This document shows, piece after piece, positions 34,452 to 42,339 of a stretch of DNA of 64,000 nt. Position numbers and translations under genes: made by a program. Below the pieces are notes generated by a model. It did no database searches, was not told the origin of the DNA, and saw only the letters and a program-made list of their open reading frames with translations. Numbering within the stretch: the stretch's first letter is position 1; every line of letters begins with the position of its first letter. The DNA comes from Bacillus_I endophytica_A. GTDB lineage: Bacteria > Bacillota > Bacilli > Bacillales > Bacillaceae_H. Where the stretch lies: contig NZ_JALAMS010000028.1 in NCBI RefSeq assembly GCF_026790145.1, positions 76,315 to 140,314 on the forward strand, written 5' to 3'.

Positions 34452-34904
34452 CTAATTATATTTATTTATAATTTTTTCTAATACCTTGTAATATTTACTA
34501 TATTCTTTTAAAGTGAAGAGTTGATATGTTGGAATCTCCACTAGTCCCCCGTCCTTCTTCTGGAAGCGAAAGCCTTGTACCCCGCCTGGTATCCCTCTTT
34601 TTGGTACATGTCCGTGTATTATCTTTTCTATATTATTTAATGGGATAACTTGTTCATTATAATAAATATTCTGTTGATCATACTTCAACATTACTGTAGA
34701 TGGTTTGATGGTAAAATAAGAAAAATAAACCAAGTACTGACCAAATAAACCAAAAGCCATTATAATGCACACTACGGTAAATACTTGCCTAAAAAAACCT
34801 GCAGTAGGCAACATATAAGTAAGCCAAACTCCAACTCCTATTGCAAGTATACATACTAAGGATTTACCAAATGCAATTAGCCGTCTGTACTTTATTAAAT
34901 TCAT
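34452..34904 (-). CDS. A-type membrane protein with C-terminal PH-like domain (array copy 1)
   Basis: 150 residues. Two transmembrane segments (about 12-30, 37-62) and a soluble C-terminal domain (LKYDQQNIYYNEQVIPLNNI, PGGVQGFRFQKKDGG, VEIPTYQLFTL). Paralogue of 33533 and 32672. AAGGGGGA is six bases before the ATG. This is the first gene of the minus-strand array and is divergent from the WXG-like gene at 35160 across a 255-base AT-rich region that must contain both promoters. Confidence 0.7.
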   Translation of the reverse strand: MNLIKYRRLIAFGKSLVCILAIGVGVWLTYMLPTAGFFRQVFTVVCIIMAFGLFGQYLVYFSYFTIKPSTVMLKYDQQNIYYNEQVIPLNNIEKIIHGHVPKRGIPGGVQGFRFQKKDGGLVEIPTYQLFTLKEYSKYYKVLEKIINKYN

Positions 34905-35159
34905 TCATAATCCCCCTTACTTTTTAAATACTTTCTTTAACTTCTTCAATAAAGCTATCCTTTACAATTATAATAAAAATATTAAATTATAACGTAAAGT
35001 TTATTATATAAAACTAAATTCTATCTTAACCTTTACTTCCTTTAATAGTAATTTATTACTATTTTTGTTTTATTATATAAATTTATCTATATTAATTTTA
35101 TAATTGATGCTATTTTTTTGTTATAGATAAAAAGAACGATTTTTGGGGGAGATTAAATA

Positions 35160-35450
35160 ATGGATTTATTATCTTTAAGTCCTGATGGATTGGAAAATGC
35201 CGCTAGAAAATTAGAAAAGGAAGCTTCATCATTACAAAATTTACAACAAGATCTTAGCACCCTTTTCAATCAAGATCATAGCTGGAAAACGTCCTCTAAA
35301 AAGGAATTTAATAAAACAGCTCAGGTTTTACTTGAAAACATTAAAAATACACTGAACGAAATTAGAGATAAAAGTACATATTTGAAGAATCTTTCAGAAC
35401 AAGCACGACTTGCTCATATTAAAGAAAAACTAAAGGAAAAACACTCTTGA
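35160..35450 (+). CDS. WXG100-like helical protein (probable T7SS effector partner)
   Basis: 96 residues, predicted helix-turn-helix hairpin with one Trp at the turn (HSWKTSSKKEF, near residue 41). The length and Trp-x-x-Ser position resemble WXG100/ESAT-6 and the small LXG-associated alpha-helical proteins (DUF3130/TIGR04197 type). It has a charged C-terminal tail (KEKLKEKHS). GGGGGAG precedes the ATG. It lies 25 bases before the effector-like gene, the typical order of partner then LXG toxin. The family call rests on size, helicity and context. Confidence 0.65.
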   Translation: MDLLSLSPDGLENAARKLEKEASSLQNLQQDLSTLFNQDHSWKTSSKKEFNKTAQVLLENIKNTLNEIRDKSTYLKNLSEQARLAHIKEKLKEKHS

Positions 35451-35475
35451 ATTTATAAAGAAAGGAATCCATTAA

Positions 35476-36558
35476 ATGTCTATAATTGAAATAAATCCTG
35501 ACTCCGTAAAAAAATTAGCAAAAAAAGTTGCCTCTATTGGAGATGACATTTCTGCTGTTGACCAGAGAGTAAATACATACTTACAAGAGCTTAAAGGCGT
35601 TTCCTTATCTATTTCTTTTAATTCTATTGACCAGAGTATTAATTCCCTCCATAGTATTGCAAGTGAAACAGCAAGTAAAATGGAAATAGAGGATAACATA
35701 TTTTCTTCTCTACTCAAACTTCCCTCTTTGGCAAGTGATTACCTTAGTATTAAAGGTAATCTAGACAAGGTATTAATTTCAACACAATCCTTGGTAGCTT
35801 TAAGTCTATTAGCTACTAAATCTATAAATATTAACATGAGGAATGCAGGGACGGGGGTTGTTAGCATAAGCACTGCAAAATGGGTTAAAGGTCAGGGAAC
35901 CCCCTCTGTATTTCGAAATTTTGCTAGACGCGTAAATAAATTTATAAAAACGGAACATACAAACCCAGTACTTAAAGTTTTAAAGAATAAAACTGGACTT
36001 AGCAATTATCGTACTTTTAATGGATGGCTCAAGTACAATTTTATGGGGATTGGTGACAACTATACAAAAGCCAATATAAAAAAAGTCACTGGTTCTATAG
36101 CCAAGAAGGTATTTCCAATAAGTGTTGCTTCTAATGTTATAGAAGAAGGTATAGGTGGGATTGATAAATATAGCAAAGGAAAGCTTACTCCAACTGATAT
36201 AGCCGTTTCAGCTTCTAATGTTGCAATAAAATCAGCGGCAGCTTATAGTGGTTCCGTAATAGGAGCCTCCTTATTTGGTTTAGCAGGCCCCCCTGGTGCG
36301 GTAGCTGGGGCATTTATAGGAGGTGCAGCAGGGACCTTTGTGGGCGACATAGTCGCTTCTAAAGCTCAAAAATTCATTGAGAAGCATTCTGATACAATTA
36401 ATAAAACTGCACATAAAGTACAAGATGGAATATCTAAGGCTAAGAAAGAAGTATCAGACGTTATTGACAAAGGCAAAAAAGAAGTCTCCAAAACTATCGA
36501 CAAAGGCAAGGAACTCTTCAGTCAAGGCTCTAAATGGGTCTCAGGATTACTCCATTAA
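35476..36558 (+). CDS. LXG-like protein with C-terminal glycine-zipper (candidate T7SS toxin)
   Basis: 360 residues. The N-terminal 100 residues are helical (INPDSVKKLAKKVASIGDDI onwards) as in WXG/LXG secretion domains. The middle (125-230) is basic and not recognised. Residues about 255-300 form a glycine-zipper hydrophobic stretch (GASLFGLAGPPGAVAGAFIG, then GAAGTFVGDIV). The end carries a repeated lysine-rich unit (KKEVSDVIDKGKKEVSKTID). No nuclease, NADase or other catalytic motif is seen. Short LXG toxins with glycine zippers (for example TelE of streptococci) depolarise membranes and have membrane-protein immunity factors, which fits the divergent array of small membrane proteins. Toxicity is inferred. 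AAAGGA precedes the ATG. Confidence 0.6.
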   Translation: MSIIEINPDSVKKLAKKVASIGDDISAVDQRVNTYLQELKGVSLSISFNSIDQSINSLHSIASETASKMEIEDNIFSSLLKLPSLASDYLSIKGNLDKVLISTQSLVALSLLATKSININMRNAGTGVVSISTAKWVKGQGTPSVFRNFARRVNKFIKTEHTNPVLKVLKNKTGLSNYRTFNGWLKYNFMGIGDNYTKANIKKVTGSIAKKVFPISVASNVIEEGIGGIDKYSKGKLTPTDIAVSASNVAIKSAAAYSGSVIGASLFGLAGPPGAVAGAFIGGAAGTFVGDIVASKAQKFIEKHSDTINKTAHKVQDGISKAKKEVSDVIDKGKKEVSKTIDKGKELFSQGSKWVSGLLH

Positions 36559-36582
36559 AGGATATAAAGTGAGGTATTAAAT

Positions 36583-37410
36583 ATGAATCAACAACCAAAG
36601 ATTAGTTTGAGTACAGAAGAACTTGCCCTCTCTCTTGTCTTATGTGGATATGATGAAGTTGCAGCAGGTGTTCTAGAATCTGGACTTGGTGAAAAATCTG
36701 AAAGTGACTTACAAATTGTGTTCGAAACCGCATCACATAGCCTGCTTTCAAAAGAACTTCTGCTCGGTATTAATGAAGAAAACTTAGCGGAATCTCTTCA
36801 CCCTGTCTTCAAACAAATGATGGACCTTTTCGTTCAATCAACCAAGATGATTTGTTGTAATAAAGAAGCAAATGGAGCTGAGAAAGTTTTGATGCTCCAT
36901 CGCCTGCCTGGTGATGAAAGTTTGAAGCATGAAGTAAAACATGATGTCGTTCACGAATTTTCTATTTTGAAAGAAAATGAAATTCAGCCTGCAATTACTT
37001 CCTTCTTGAAAGTATTAGCATGGGGAGAGATAGAAACTGCTCACATTCCACTAACAGAAGAACTTTTTAATAGACTTGTTGAGGAGACTAAGACAGAGGA
37101 TGAACTAGCCTCTCTTTGTGAATCTTTCCATATTCATCAACATCAAGAAATGTTGAAAATATTCCTCTCAGATTTTAATGATTATGGTCGTCGTTTTGCT
37201 AACATTTCAGAATCGTTAATTTCTCTAAAAGAATATTCACAAATTCAAGAAGCTCATCTTATTCTGCCTATTCATAAACGGCTTTGGGTTGTATACAATG
37301 AAAATGAAGATGTAACTGAACAACCATCTCTCGTTTTAAAAAGGATGAATCAAGATCAATGGATTGATCATGTTGAACATCTTTTACAAAAAGGAAAACT
37401 CTCACTTTAG
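36583..37410 (+). CDS. Hypothetical protein, possible EspG-like chaperone of the effector operon
   Basis: 275 residues, soluble, acidic, without signal or membrane segments. The N-terminus (SLSTEELALSLVLCGYDEVAAGVL) and the mixed alpha/beta pattern with two halves (RLPGDESLKHEVKHDVVHEF; VYNENEDVTEQPSLVLKRM) are reminiscent of EspG-type chaperones of ESX substrates. I cannot confirm this by eye. It follows the effector-like gene by 24 bases with its own GTGAGG, and a terminator ends the operon here, so a role in export or folding of the effector is plausible. Confidence 0.5.
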   Translation: MNQQPKISLSTEELALSLVLCGYDEVAAGVLESGLGEKSESDLQIVFETASHSLLSKELLLGINEENLAESLHPVFKQMMDLFVQSTKMICCNKEANGAEKVLMLHRLPGDESLKHEVKHDVVHEFSILKENEIQPAITSFLKVLAWGEIETAHIPLTEELFNRLVEETKTEDELASLCESFHIHQHQEMLKIFLSDFNDYGRRFANISESLISLKEYSQIQEAHLILPIHKRLWVVYNENEDVTEQPSLVLKRMNQDQWIDHVEHLLQKGKLSL

Positions 37411-37423
37411 AGTTTCCCTTTTT
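37388..37423 (+). terminator. Terminator of the WXG/LXG operon
   Basis: AAAAAGG-x-AAACTC pairs with GAGTTT-x-CCTTTTT around an 8-base loop. The stem begins inside the last codons of the 36583 gene and ends in a T run. Confidence 0.8.
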
Positions 37424-37479
37424 ATATAATCTTGCTTTTCCTTTCCTTTGAAAGATATACTGTTGAAATGGTTATTTAT

Positions 37480-37497
37480 TAATCAAACGTTTGTTTA
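37480..37497. promoter_or_regulatory. Palindromic site, copy 3 (TAATCAAACGTTTGTTTA)
   Basis: 16 of 18 positions match copies at 10840 and 25532; here the right half is the perfect version (CAAACGTTTG core). It lies 27 bases before the ywbE start, where it would overlap the promoter or the 5' leader. Confidence 0.4.
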
Positions 37498-37524
37498 AAA
37501 GTAAAAAGTGGAGGTTTTTCACAT

Positions 37525-37722
37525 ATGAATGGGCAATCTCGAGCAAATATCCGTGCAGGACTTTTAGTTAAAATTGTACTAAAAAAAGATCAGCGCACTG
37601 GAAAATTAACAGAAGGTATTGTAAAAGATATTTTAACTAATTCTAGCTTTCACCCTCATGGAATTAAAGTAAGACTAGAAGACGGACAAGTTGGTCGAGT
37701 ACAGGAAATTATCAAAGAATAA
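37525..37722 (+). CDS. ywbE: YwbE-family small protein
   Basis: 65-residue basic cytosolic protein of unknown function, highly conserved among Bacillus. NGQSRANIRAGLLVKIVLKK, QRTGKLTEGIVKDILTNS and HPHGIKVRLEDGQVGRVQEI match B. subtilis YwbE nearly residue by residue. The fold is expected to be a small KOW/SH3-like beta barrel. The ATG follows GGAGG (spacing about 10). The gene's last 27 bases form the 5' arm of its own terminator. Confidence 0.9.
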   Translation: MNGQSRANIRAGLLVKIVLKKDQRTGKLTEGIVKDILTNSSFHPHGIKVRLEDGQVGRVQEIIKE

Positions 37723-37741
37723 TTTCCTGTACTCGTTTTTT
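37696..37741 (+). terminator. Terminator of ywbE, overlapping the coding 3' end
   Basis: A 15-base stem (CGAGTACAGGAAATT and its complement) has a 10-base loop and T6 tail. The 5' arm lies entirely within the ywbE coding sequence and the stop codon is next to the loop. Confidence 0.85.
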
Positions 37742-38040
37742 ATTAATATAAAGCTTTTTCCTTTTATTTTATACAAAGACATCTTAAAAGTTTGGCATGA
37801 GAGAAATGACCAAACTTAAGAATAATTTTCTACTTAAACTTTTATTTTTAAAAAGTTGGTAGCGTTAACATCTAATACCCGCCAGAAATCTAAGCATGAC
37901 AAGGAAAAAATGCATGTTTCAGAAAGATGGACAAGCCTATTTACTCGTGTTATTATCATTGTTATGTGAATTTTTTAGGTTACTTTATACAACTATGAAA
38001 GCCTAAGCAAAACTAAATAAAGAAAGGAGCTTTCATCAAG
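37742..38040. other. Leader region of glcU with possible cre site and short ORF
   Basis: The 299 bases hold a small hairpin (AAGTTTGG and its complement, about 37790-37818) and a cre-like sequence TTGGTAGCGTTAACA (37856-37870, one mismatch to consensus). They also contain a 19-codon ORF (37910-37969) with AAGGA five bases before its ATG and a hydrophobic C-terminus. None is certain; the ORF is too short to call. Confidence 0.3.
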
Positions 38041-38895
38041 ATGGACATCCTGTTAGCTCTTATCCCTGCTTTGTGTTGGGGGAGCTTAGTTCTATTTAAC
38101 GTCAAACTAGGTGGTGGCCCTTATAGTCAAACACTTGGTACTACACTAGGAGCATTAATTTTTTCTGCGGTTATTTTTCTGTTTGTCCAACCAGAAATCG
38201 ATACAAAGATTTTTGTAATCGGAGTCATTTCAGGTCTATTCTGGACACTTGGTCAAAGAAACCAACTTAAAAGTATTGAACATATGGGCGTATCTAAAAC
38301 AATGCCAATTTCAACAGGAATGCAGTTAGTTTCAACTGCACTATTTGGTATGATTGTTTTTGGAGAATGGTCAACTGCTGTAAGCATCTTATTCGGTTGC
38401 CTTGCTCTTGTATGTATTATTGTCGGAATTGTATTAACTTCATTAAAAGACAATACAGTAGAAGAGAAGCCTGGAGAACTAAAAAAAGGAATTGGAATTT
38501 TAATAGTTTCAACGATTGGTTATTTAGTATATGTTGTAATTGCTCAGTTAACTGGAGTTGACGGTTGGTCTGCGCTATTCCCTCAAGCTATCGGGATGGT
38601 AATTGGTGGCGTGCTGCTTACATATAAACATAAACCATTTAATAAATATGCCTTAAAGAACATTATTCCTGGTGTTGTTTGGGCAGTTGGGAACTTATTT
38701 TTATTCCTCTCACAGCCAAAAGTTGGCGTTGCGACGAGTTTTTCTCTTTCACAAATGGGAATTATCATTTCCACATTCGGTGGAATCTTAATTCTTGGAG
38801 AAAAGAAAACTAAGCGTCAAATGATTGGAATTGTGATTGGGAGTGCGTTAATTATTATTGGCGCCGTATTCCTTGGGCTTGCAAAGGCAAGCTAA
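38041..38895 (+). CDS. glcU: Glucose uptake protein GlcU (GRP family)
   Basis: 284-residue, 10-segment membrane permease of the glucose/ribose porter family, probably taking up glucose by proton symport. Typical features: MDILLALIPALCWGSLVLFN start, GGGPYSQTLGTTLGA, GLFWTLGQRNQLKSIEHMGVSKTMPISTG-type segment, and GVVWAVGNLFLFLSQPKVGVA. In B. subtilis it is encoded with glucose dehydrogenase (gdh), which is not present here. AAAGGAG lies a little far (11 bases) from the ATG. It is monocistronic with a strong terminator. Confidence 0.92.
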   Translation: MDILLALIPALCWGSLVLFNVKLGGGPYSQTLGTTLGALIFSAVIFLFVQPEIDTKIFVIGVISGLFWTLGQRNQLKSIEHMGVSKTMPISTGMQLVSTALFGMIVFGEWSTAVSILFGCLALVCIIVGIVLTSLKDNTVEEKPGELKKGIGILIVSTIGYLVYVVIAQLTGVDGWSALFPQAIGMVIGGVLLTYKHKPFNKYALKNIIPGVVWAVGNLFLFLSQPKVGVATSFSLSQMGIIISTFGGILILGEKKTKRQMIGIVIGSALIIIGAVFLGLAKAS

Positions 38896-38923
38896 AAAAG
38901 AGGCGAATTATCGCCTCTTTTTT
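38894..38923 (+). terminator. Terminator of glcU
   Basis: AAAAAAGAGGCGA pairs with TCGCCTCTTTTTT around a 4-base loop. It also faces the converging dioxygenase gene and could work on both strands. Confidence 0.9.
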
Positions 38924-38968
38924 CTATTTATTTAATTGAAACCTTCCCTCTGTGAAAAGAGCAAATCT

Positions 38969-39946
38969 TTATTGATTTCCCTCAAATTCTAATGGACGAA
39001 GACGTGATTCAATCTCCTCTCTTTTCGGTTCTAAAAACGGTGGTAATGAAAGTCGTTCACCTAATGTTTCTACTGATTCATCTTGAGCAAATCCCGGCGT
39101 ATCTGTAGATAGTTCAAATAATATATTATTTGGTTCTCTAAAATAAAGAGCTCTAAAGTAAAATCGATCTACTTTTCCAGAGTTCACAAAACCAGCTTGA
39201 TTAATGCGTTTCGCCCACTCGTTATATTCTTCTTCATTTGGAACCCGAAATGCTACATGATGAACGCCACCTCTTCCTAAACGCTCCCTTGGTAAATCAG
39301 CTCTTATTGCAACATGTACTTCAGCTCCTACTCCCCCTTCTCCTGTTGCATATACTTCAACATCTGGATAATCTCCATCAAGGGATGGATAAGAACCTAC
39401 ATAATAAAAACCTAATAACTCTTTTAATACTCGCACTGTTGGTTTTGCATCTGCAACAGTTAACGTAACAGCTCCAAGGCCAAGAATACCATGCTCTTTT
39501 GGAATATCACTTCCATCCCATGCTTCGCCTGGAGCTACCCCTTTTTCATTATTATCTGCAACAAGAATAAGCTTTGTTCCTTCAAAGTCTTCAAAAGCTA
39601 ATGTATCACGCCCAGCTCTTTTTTTAATTTCCTCATAATGAACACCTAATTTTTCAAAACGCTTAGCCCAATAATGGAGTGAGTCAGTACTCGCCACTCT
39701 TAGAGACGTTGAAGAAATACTGCTCGCTCCTTTATGTGTTCTACCAAGATGAGGAATATCAAAGAACGTTAATTCAGTTCCAGGATTCCCCTTGGCATCT
39801 CCATAAAATAAATGATAAGACTCTGTATTATCTTGATTGACCGTCTTTTTAATAAGACGCATTCCCAGAATCCTCGTATAAAAAAGATAATTTTTTTCTG
39901 CTTTTCCTGTTAAAATTGAAACATGATGTAACCCTGTTAAGTTCAT
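38969..39946 (-). CDS. Ring-cleaving dioxygenase (MhqO/MhqA/MhqE type, VOC fold)
   Basis: 325-residue cytosolic enzyme of the glyoxalase/extradiol dioxygenase fold that, in B. subtilis, degrades hydroquinone-type electrophiles. Two VOC modules (about 1-130 and 150-290). Metal ligands are likely His in GLHHVSILTG, His in GVHHVAFRV and Glu in NNILFELSTD. KKTVNQDNTESYHLFYGDA is characteristic of the Mhq group. It lies downstream of an MhqR-like operator (40000-40032), so induction by quinones/catechol is expected. GGAG precedes the ATG. Which of the three paralogues it is cannot be decided here. Confidence 0.88.
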   Translation of the reverse strand: MNLTGLHHVSILTGKAEKNYLFYTRILGMRLIKKTVNQDNTESYHLFYGDAKGNPGTELTFFDIPHLGRTHKGASSISSTSLRVASTDSLHYWAKRFEKLGVHYEEIKKRAGRDTLAFEDFEGTKLILVADNNEKGVAPGEAWDGSDIPKEHGILGLGAVTLTVADAKPTVRVLKELLGFYYVGSYPSLDGDYPDVEVYATGEGGVGAEVHVAIRADLPRERLGRGGVHHVAFRVPNEEEYNEWAKRINQAGFVNSGKVDRFYFRALYFREPNNILFELSTDTPGFAQDESVETLGERLSLPPFLEPKREEIESRLRPLEFEGNQ

Positions 39947-39999
39947 CTTCTTTCACTCCTCTTTAGTTAAAGTGATCTATTTCATTTAATATAAAATTA

Positions 40000-40032
40000 T
40001 ATCTCAAAATAAAATATCTTCATTTCAAGATA
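40000..40032. promoter_or_regulatory. MhqR-like operator upstream of the dioxygenase
   Basis: TATCTTCATTTCAAGATA (40015-40032) is a palindrome with the 6-6-6 layout of the MhqR box as I recall it (TATCTCGAATTCGAGATA). A half site TATCTC is at 40000. The arrangement recurs upstream of azoR at 51086-51118. Confidence 0.55.
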
Positions 40033-40115
40033 ATTGTAAATCATTATGGGAAGAAAAGTCAATTATTATAATATCAGCATATACTCTATCTAGTCTGATT
40101 ATCCTTATAAAAATG

Positions 40116-40162
40116 AAAAAAGGCATAAACCCTTATTTTCTTGTAAAGGTTTATGCCTCTTT
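40116..40162 (-). terminator. Terminator of the GlcNAc PTS gene
   Basis: AGGCATAAACC and its complement form an 11-base stem around a 16-base loop. On the minus strand it is followed by TTTTTTCATTTTT. Confidence 0.8.
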
Positions 40163-40184
40163 CCTTTAATATTAAGTCGATAGT

Positions 40185-42080
40185 TTAAAACTTAATAACA
40201 TCAGGAGTACCTTGCTTCTGATAACCAGACTTATTAAGTTTTACTTCTTTACCTTCCGATAAGTTTGTGAAGATAATTGGCGTTGTAATAGAAGGGGCAT
40301 GTTTTTTTACATACTCTAAATCAATTTCTAACAACGGTGTTTCTTTCGTTATATGCTGCCCTTCCTGAACAAGCGCTTTGAATCCTTCCCCATTTAACTT
40401 TACTGTATCTATGCCAACATGAATGAGTATTTCTAATCCATTGTTCGTTTTTAAACCAATAGCATGCTTCGTTGGGAAGATGCTCATTACCTCTCCTTCA
40501 ATTGGAGAAACTAGTGTATTGCTAACTGGTTCAATAGCAAATCCATCCCCCATCATTTTAGAAGAGAATACTTCATCTTCCACTTCACTAAGAGGTTTTA
40601 CAGTTCCTTCAAATGGCAGAACAAACTCAACCTGAGCTGTGTCAGCTGTTTCTATTTCAGAACGTTCCTGTTCATTTTCTTTAGAGATATTGATCGTTGC
40701 TGTCCCAGACTTCACTAATTGTTTCATTGCATCAGCAACAAATTCAACATCTGTACCTACGATAACTTGTACATTTGTTTTTCCTAATTTCATTAAACCT
40801 CGAGCTCCGTGGCGCTTTAGATTAGACTCATTAATTTTGGATGTGTCTGCAACTTGCAAACGTAAACGTGTTGCACAGTTATCAATAGTCGTTAAGTTTT
40901 CTTTTCCACCTAAATCTTTAATAAAATAAGATGCCATATCTACATATTTATCGCCTGTTTTTGAATCAGAATCTACAGTTTCCTCTATTTCTTCATCTTC
41001 TTCACGACCTGGTGTTTGGATATTTAACGCTTTGATTAAGGTATAGAATATAACAAAGTAAATAATGGCATAAATAATGCCGATTCCTGCTAACAATAAC
41101 GGCTTTTGAGCGATACCAAAGTTCAAGAAGTAATCAATTGCCCCTGCTGAAAAACCAAAGCCATGATGAATACCTAACATTACAGAAACTGCCATTGAGA
41201 TTCCTGTTAGGATAGCGTGAATGACATATAAAAGCGGTGCTATGAACATAAATAAAAATTCGATTGGTTCTGTGATACCTGTTAGGAATGAAGTAAGAGC
41301 TAATCCAGCTAGCATACCTGTTACAGCTTTTCTTTTTTCTTTCTTTGCAGCTGCAATCATCGCAAGAGCTGCTGCTGGTAATCCGAACATCATGACTGGG
41401 AAGAAACCTGTCATAAATGGTCCTGCTGTCGGATCCCCTGCGAAGAAGCGATTAATATCACCAGTTGCTCCATTATATTCTCCAAATACAAACCAAACTA
41501 AACTGTTTAATACATGATGCAGTCCAACTGGAATTAATAAACGATTTAGAAGTCCGTATACTCCAGCCCCTATTGCTCCAGCTCCTGTAATCCAATTCCC
41601 AACATTATTAATTAACTCTTGAATTGGAGGCCATACTACTCCAAAAATACCTGCAAGCACTAACATCACTACTGACGTAATAATAGGAACAAAGCGCTTT
41701 CCTGCAAAAAAACCAAGCCATTCTGGAAGTTTAATATCTGAAAAACGATTATATAACAAACCAGCTGTAATCCCTGAAATAATTCCACCTAAAACTGCCA
41801 TATCTATATCTTTATCAATAGCAGCTGTTCCCTTTGTTAATACAAAGTAGCCAACAACCCCAGCAAGTGCTGCTGCTCCACTACCATCTTTAGATAACCC
41901 AACGGCAATACCAAGGGCGAACAACAATGCCAAGTTTGCAAAAATAGCATCCCCGGCTTGAGCCATAAATGGAATATCTAGTAAATCTTCTTGTCCTAAA
42001 CGAAGTAACAAAGAAGCAGCTGGCAATACTGCAATTGGTAACATGAGTGATTTACCAATACGTTGTAGAAAATTCAACAT
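40185..42080 (-). CDS. nagE: PTS N-acetylglucosamine-specific EIICBA transporter
   Basis: 631-residue membrane phosphotransferase permease. The EIIC domain (about 1-360) opens with LQRIGKSLMLPIAVLPAASLL and includes GITEPIEFLFMF. The EIIB domain (about 385-460) has the phospho-Cys in NCATRLRL. The EIIA domain (about 490-625) has HVGIDTVKLNG with the phospho-His, and SPIEGEVM. B. subtilis NagP lacks EIIA, so the domain content is that of E. coli NagE; the symbol follows domain content. It imports GlcNAc as GlcNAc-6-phosphate for NagA/NagB. It is divergent from nagA, with NagR boxes (dre) in between. Confidence 0.9.
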   Translation of the reverse strand: MLNFLQRIGKSLMLPIAVLPAASLLLRLGQEDLLDIPFMAQAGDAIFANLALLFALGIAVGLSKDGSGAAALAGVVGYFVLTKGTAAIDKDIDMAVLGGIISGITAGLLYNRFSDIKLPEWLGFFAGKRFVPIITSVVMLVLAGIFGVVWPPIQELINNVGNWITGAGAIGAGVYGLLNRLLIPVGLHHVLNSLVWFVFGEYNGATGDINRFFAGDPTAGPFMTGFFPVMMFGLPAAALAMIAAAKKEKRKAVTGMLAGLALTSFLTGITEPIEFLFMFIAPLLYVIHAILTGISMAVSVMLGIHHGFGFSAGAIDYFLNFGIAQKPLLLAGIGIIYAIIYFVIFYTLIKALNIQTPGREEDEEIEETVDSDSKTGDKYVDMASYFIKDLGGKENLTTIDNCATRLRLQVADTSKINESNLKRHGARGLMKLGKTNVQVIVGTDVEFVADAMKQLVKSGTATINISKENEQERSEIETADTAQVEFVLPFEGTVKPLSEVEDEVFSSKMMGDGFAIEPVSNTLVSPIEGEVMSIFPTKHAIGLKTNNGLEILIHVGIDTVKLNGEGFKALVQEGQHITKETPLLEIDLEYVKKHAPSITTPIIFTNLSEGKEVKLNKSGYQKQGTPDVIKF

Positions 42081-42133
42081 GTTTTTATCTCCTTTTAAAG
42101 CGTTTTCTTTGCCTCATACTAACACAACTAACA

Positions 42134-42152
42134 TATAGTTGTCTATACCAAA
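42134..42152 (-). promoter_or_regulatory. NagR (dre) site upstream of the PTS gene
   Basis: On the minus strand TTGGTATAGACAACTATA matches the NagR/YvoA operator family (TGGTATAGAxxACTA). The core GGTATAGACAACTATA is repeated exactly at 42225. Confidence 0.75.
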
Positions 42153-42222
42153 TAAAATGTTAAATATTATATCAATGGGGTTATTTGGATATTTAGTAAT
42201 GGGGTTTTTCTGTTAAATTTTA

Positions 42223-42242
42223 TAGTGGTATAGACAACTATA
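42223..42242 (+). promoter_or_regulatory. NagR (dre) site upstream of nagA
   Basis: AGTGGTATAGACAACTATAT shares 16 identical core bases with the 42134 site. A third, degenerate copy (ATGGTATATACTAGAT) is at 42248-42263. It lies about 100 bases before nagA. Confidence 0.75.
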
Positions 42243-42339
42243 TATAGATGGTATATACTAGATACAAATGGTAAAACATAATGAACGTGTTACCTACCTC
42301 TCTAATTATTACTTTTTACTTCTATAAAGGAGATTATGT

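Noticed and set aside
37910..37969. 19-codon ORF with AAGGA upstream of glcU
   Set aside because: Too short and weakly supported to call a gene; kept only as a remark in the leader region.
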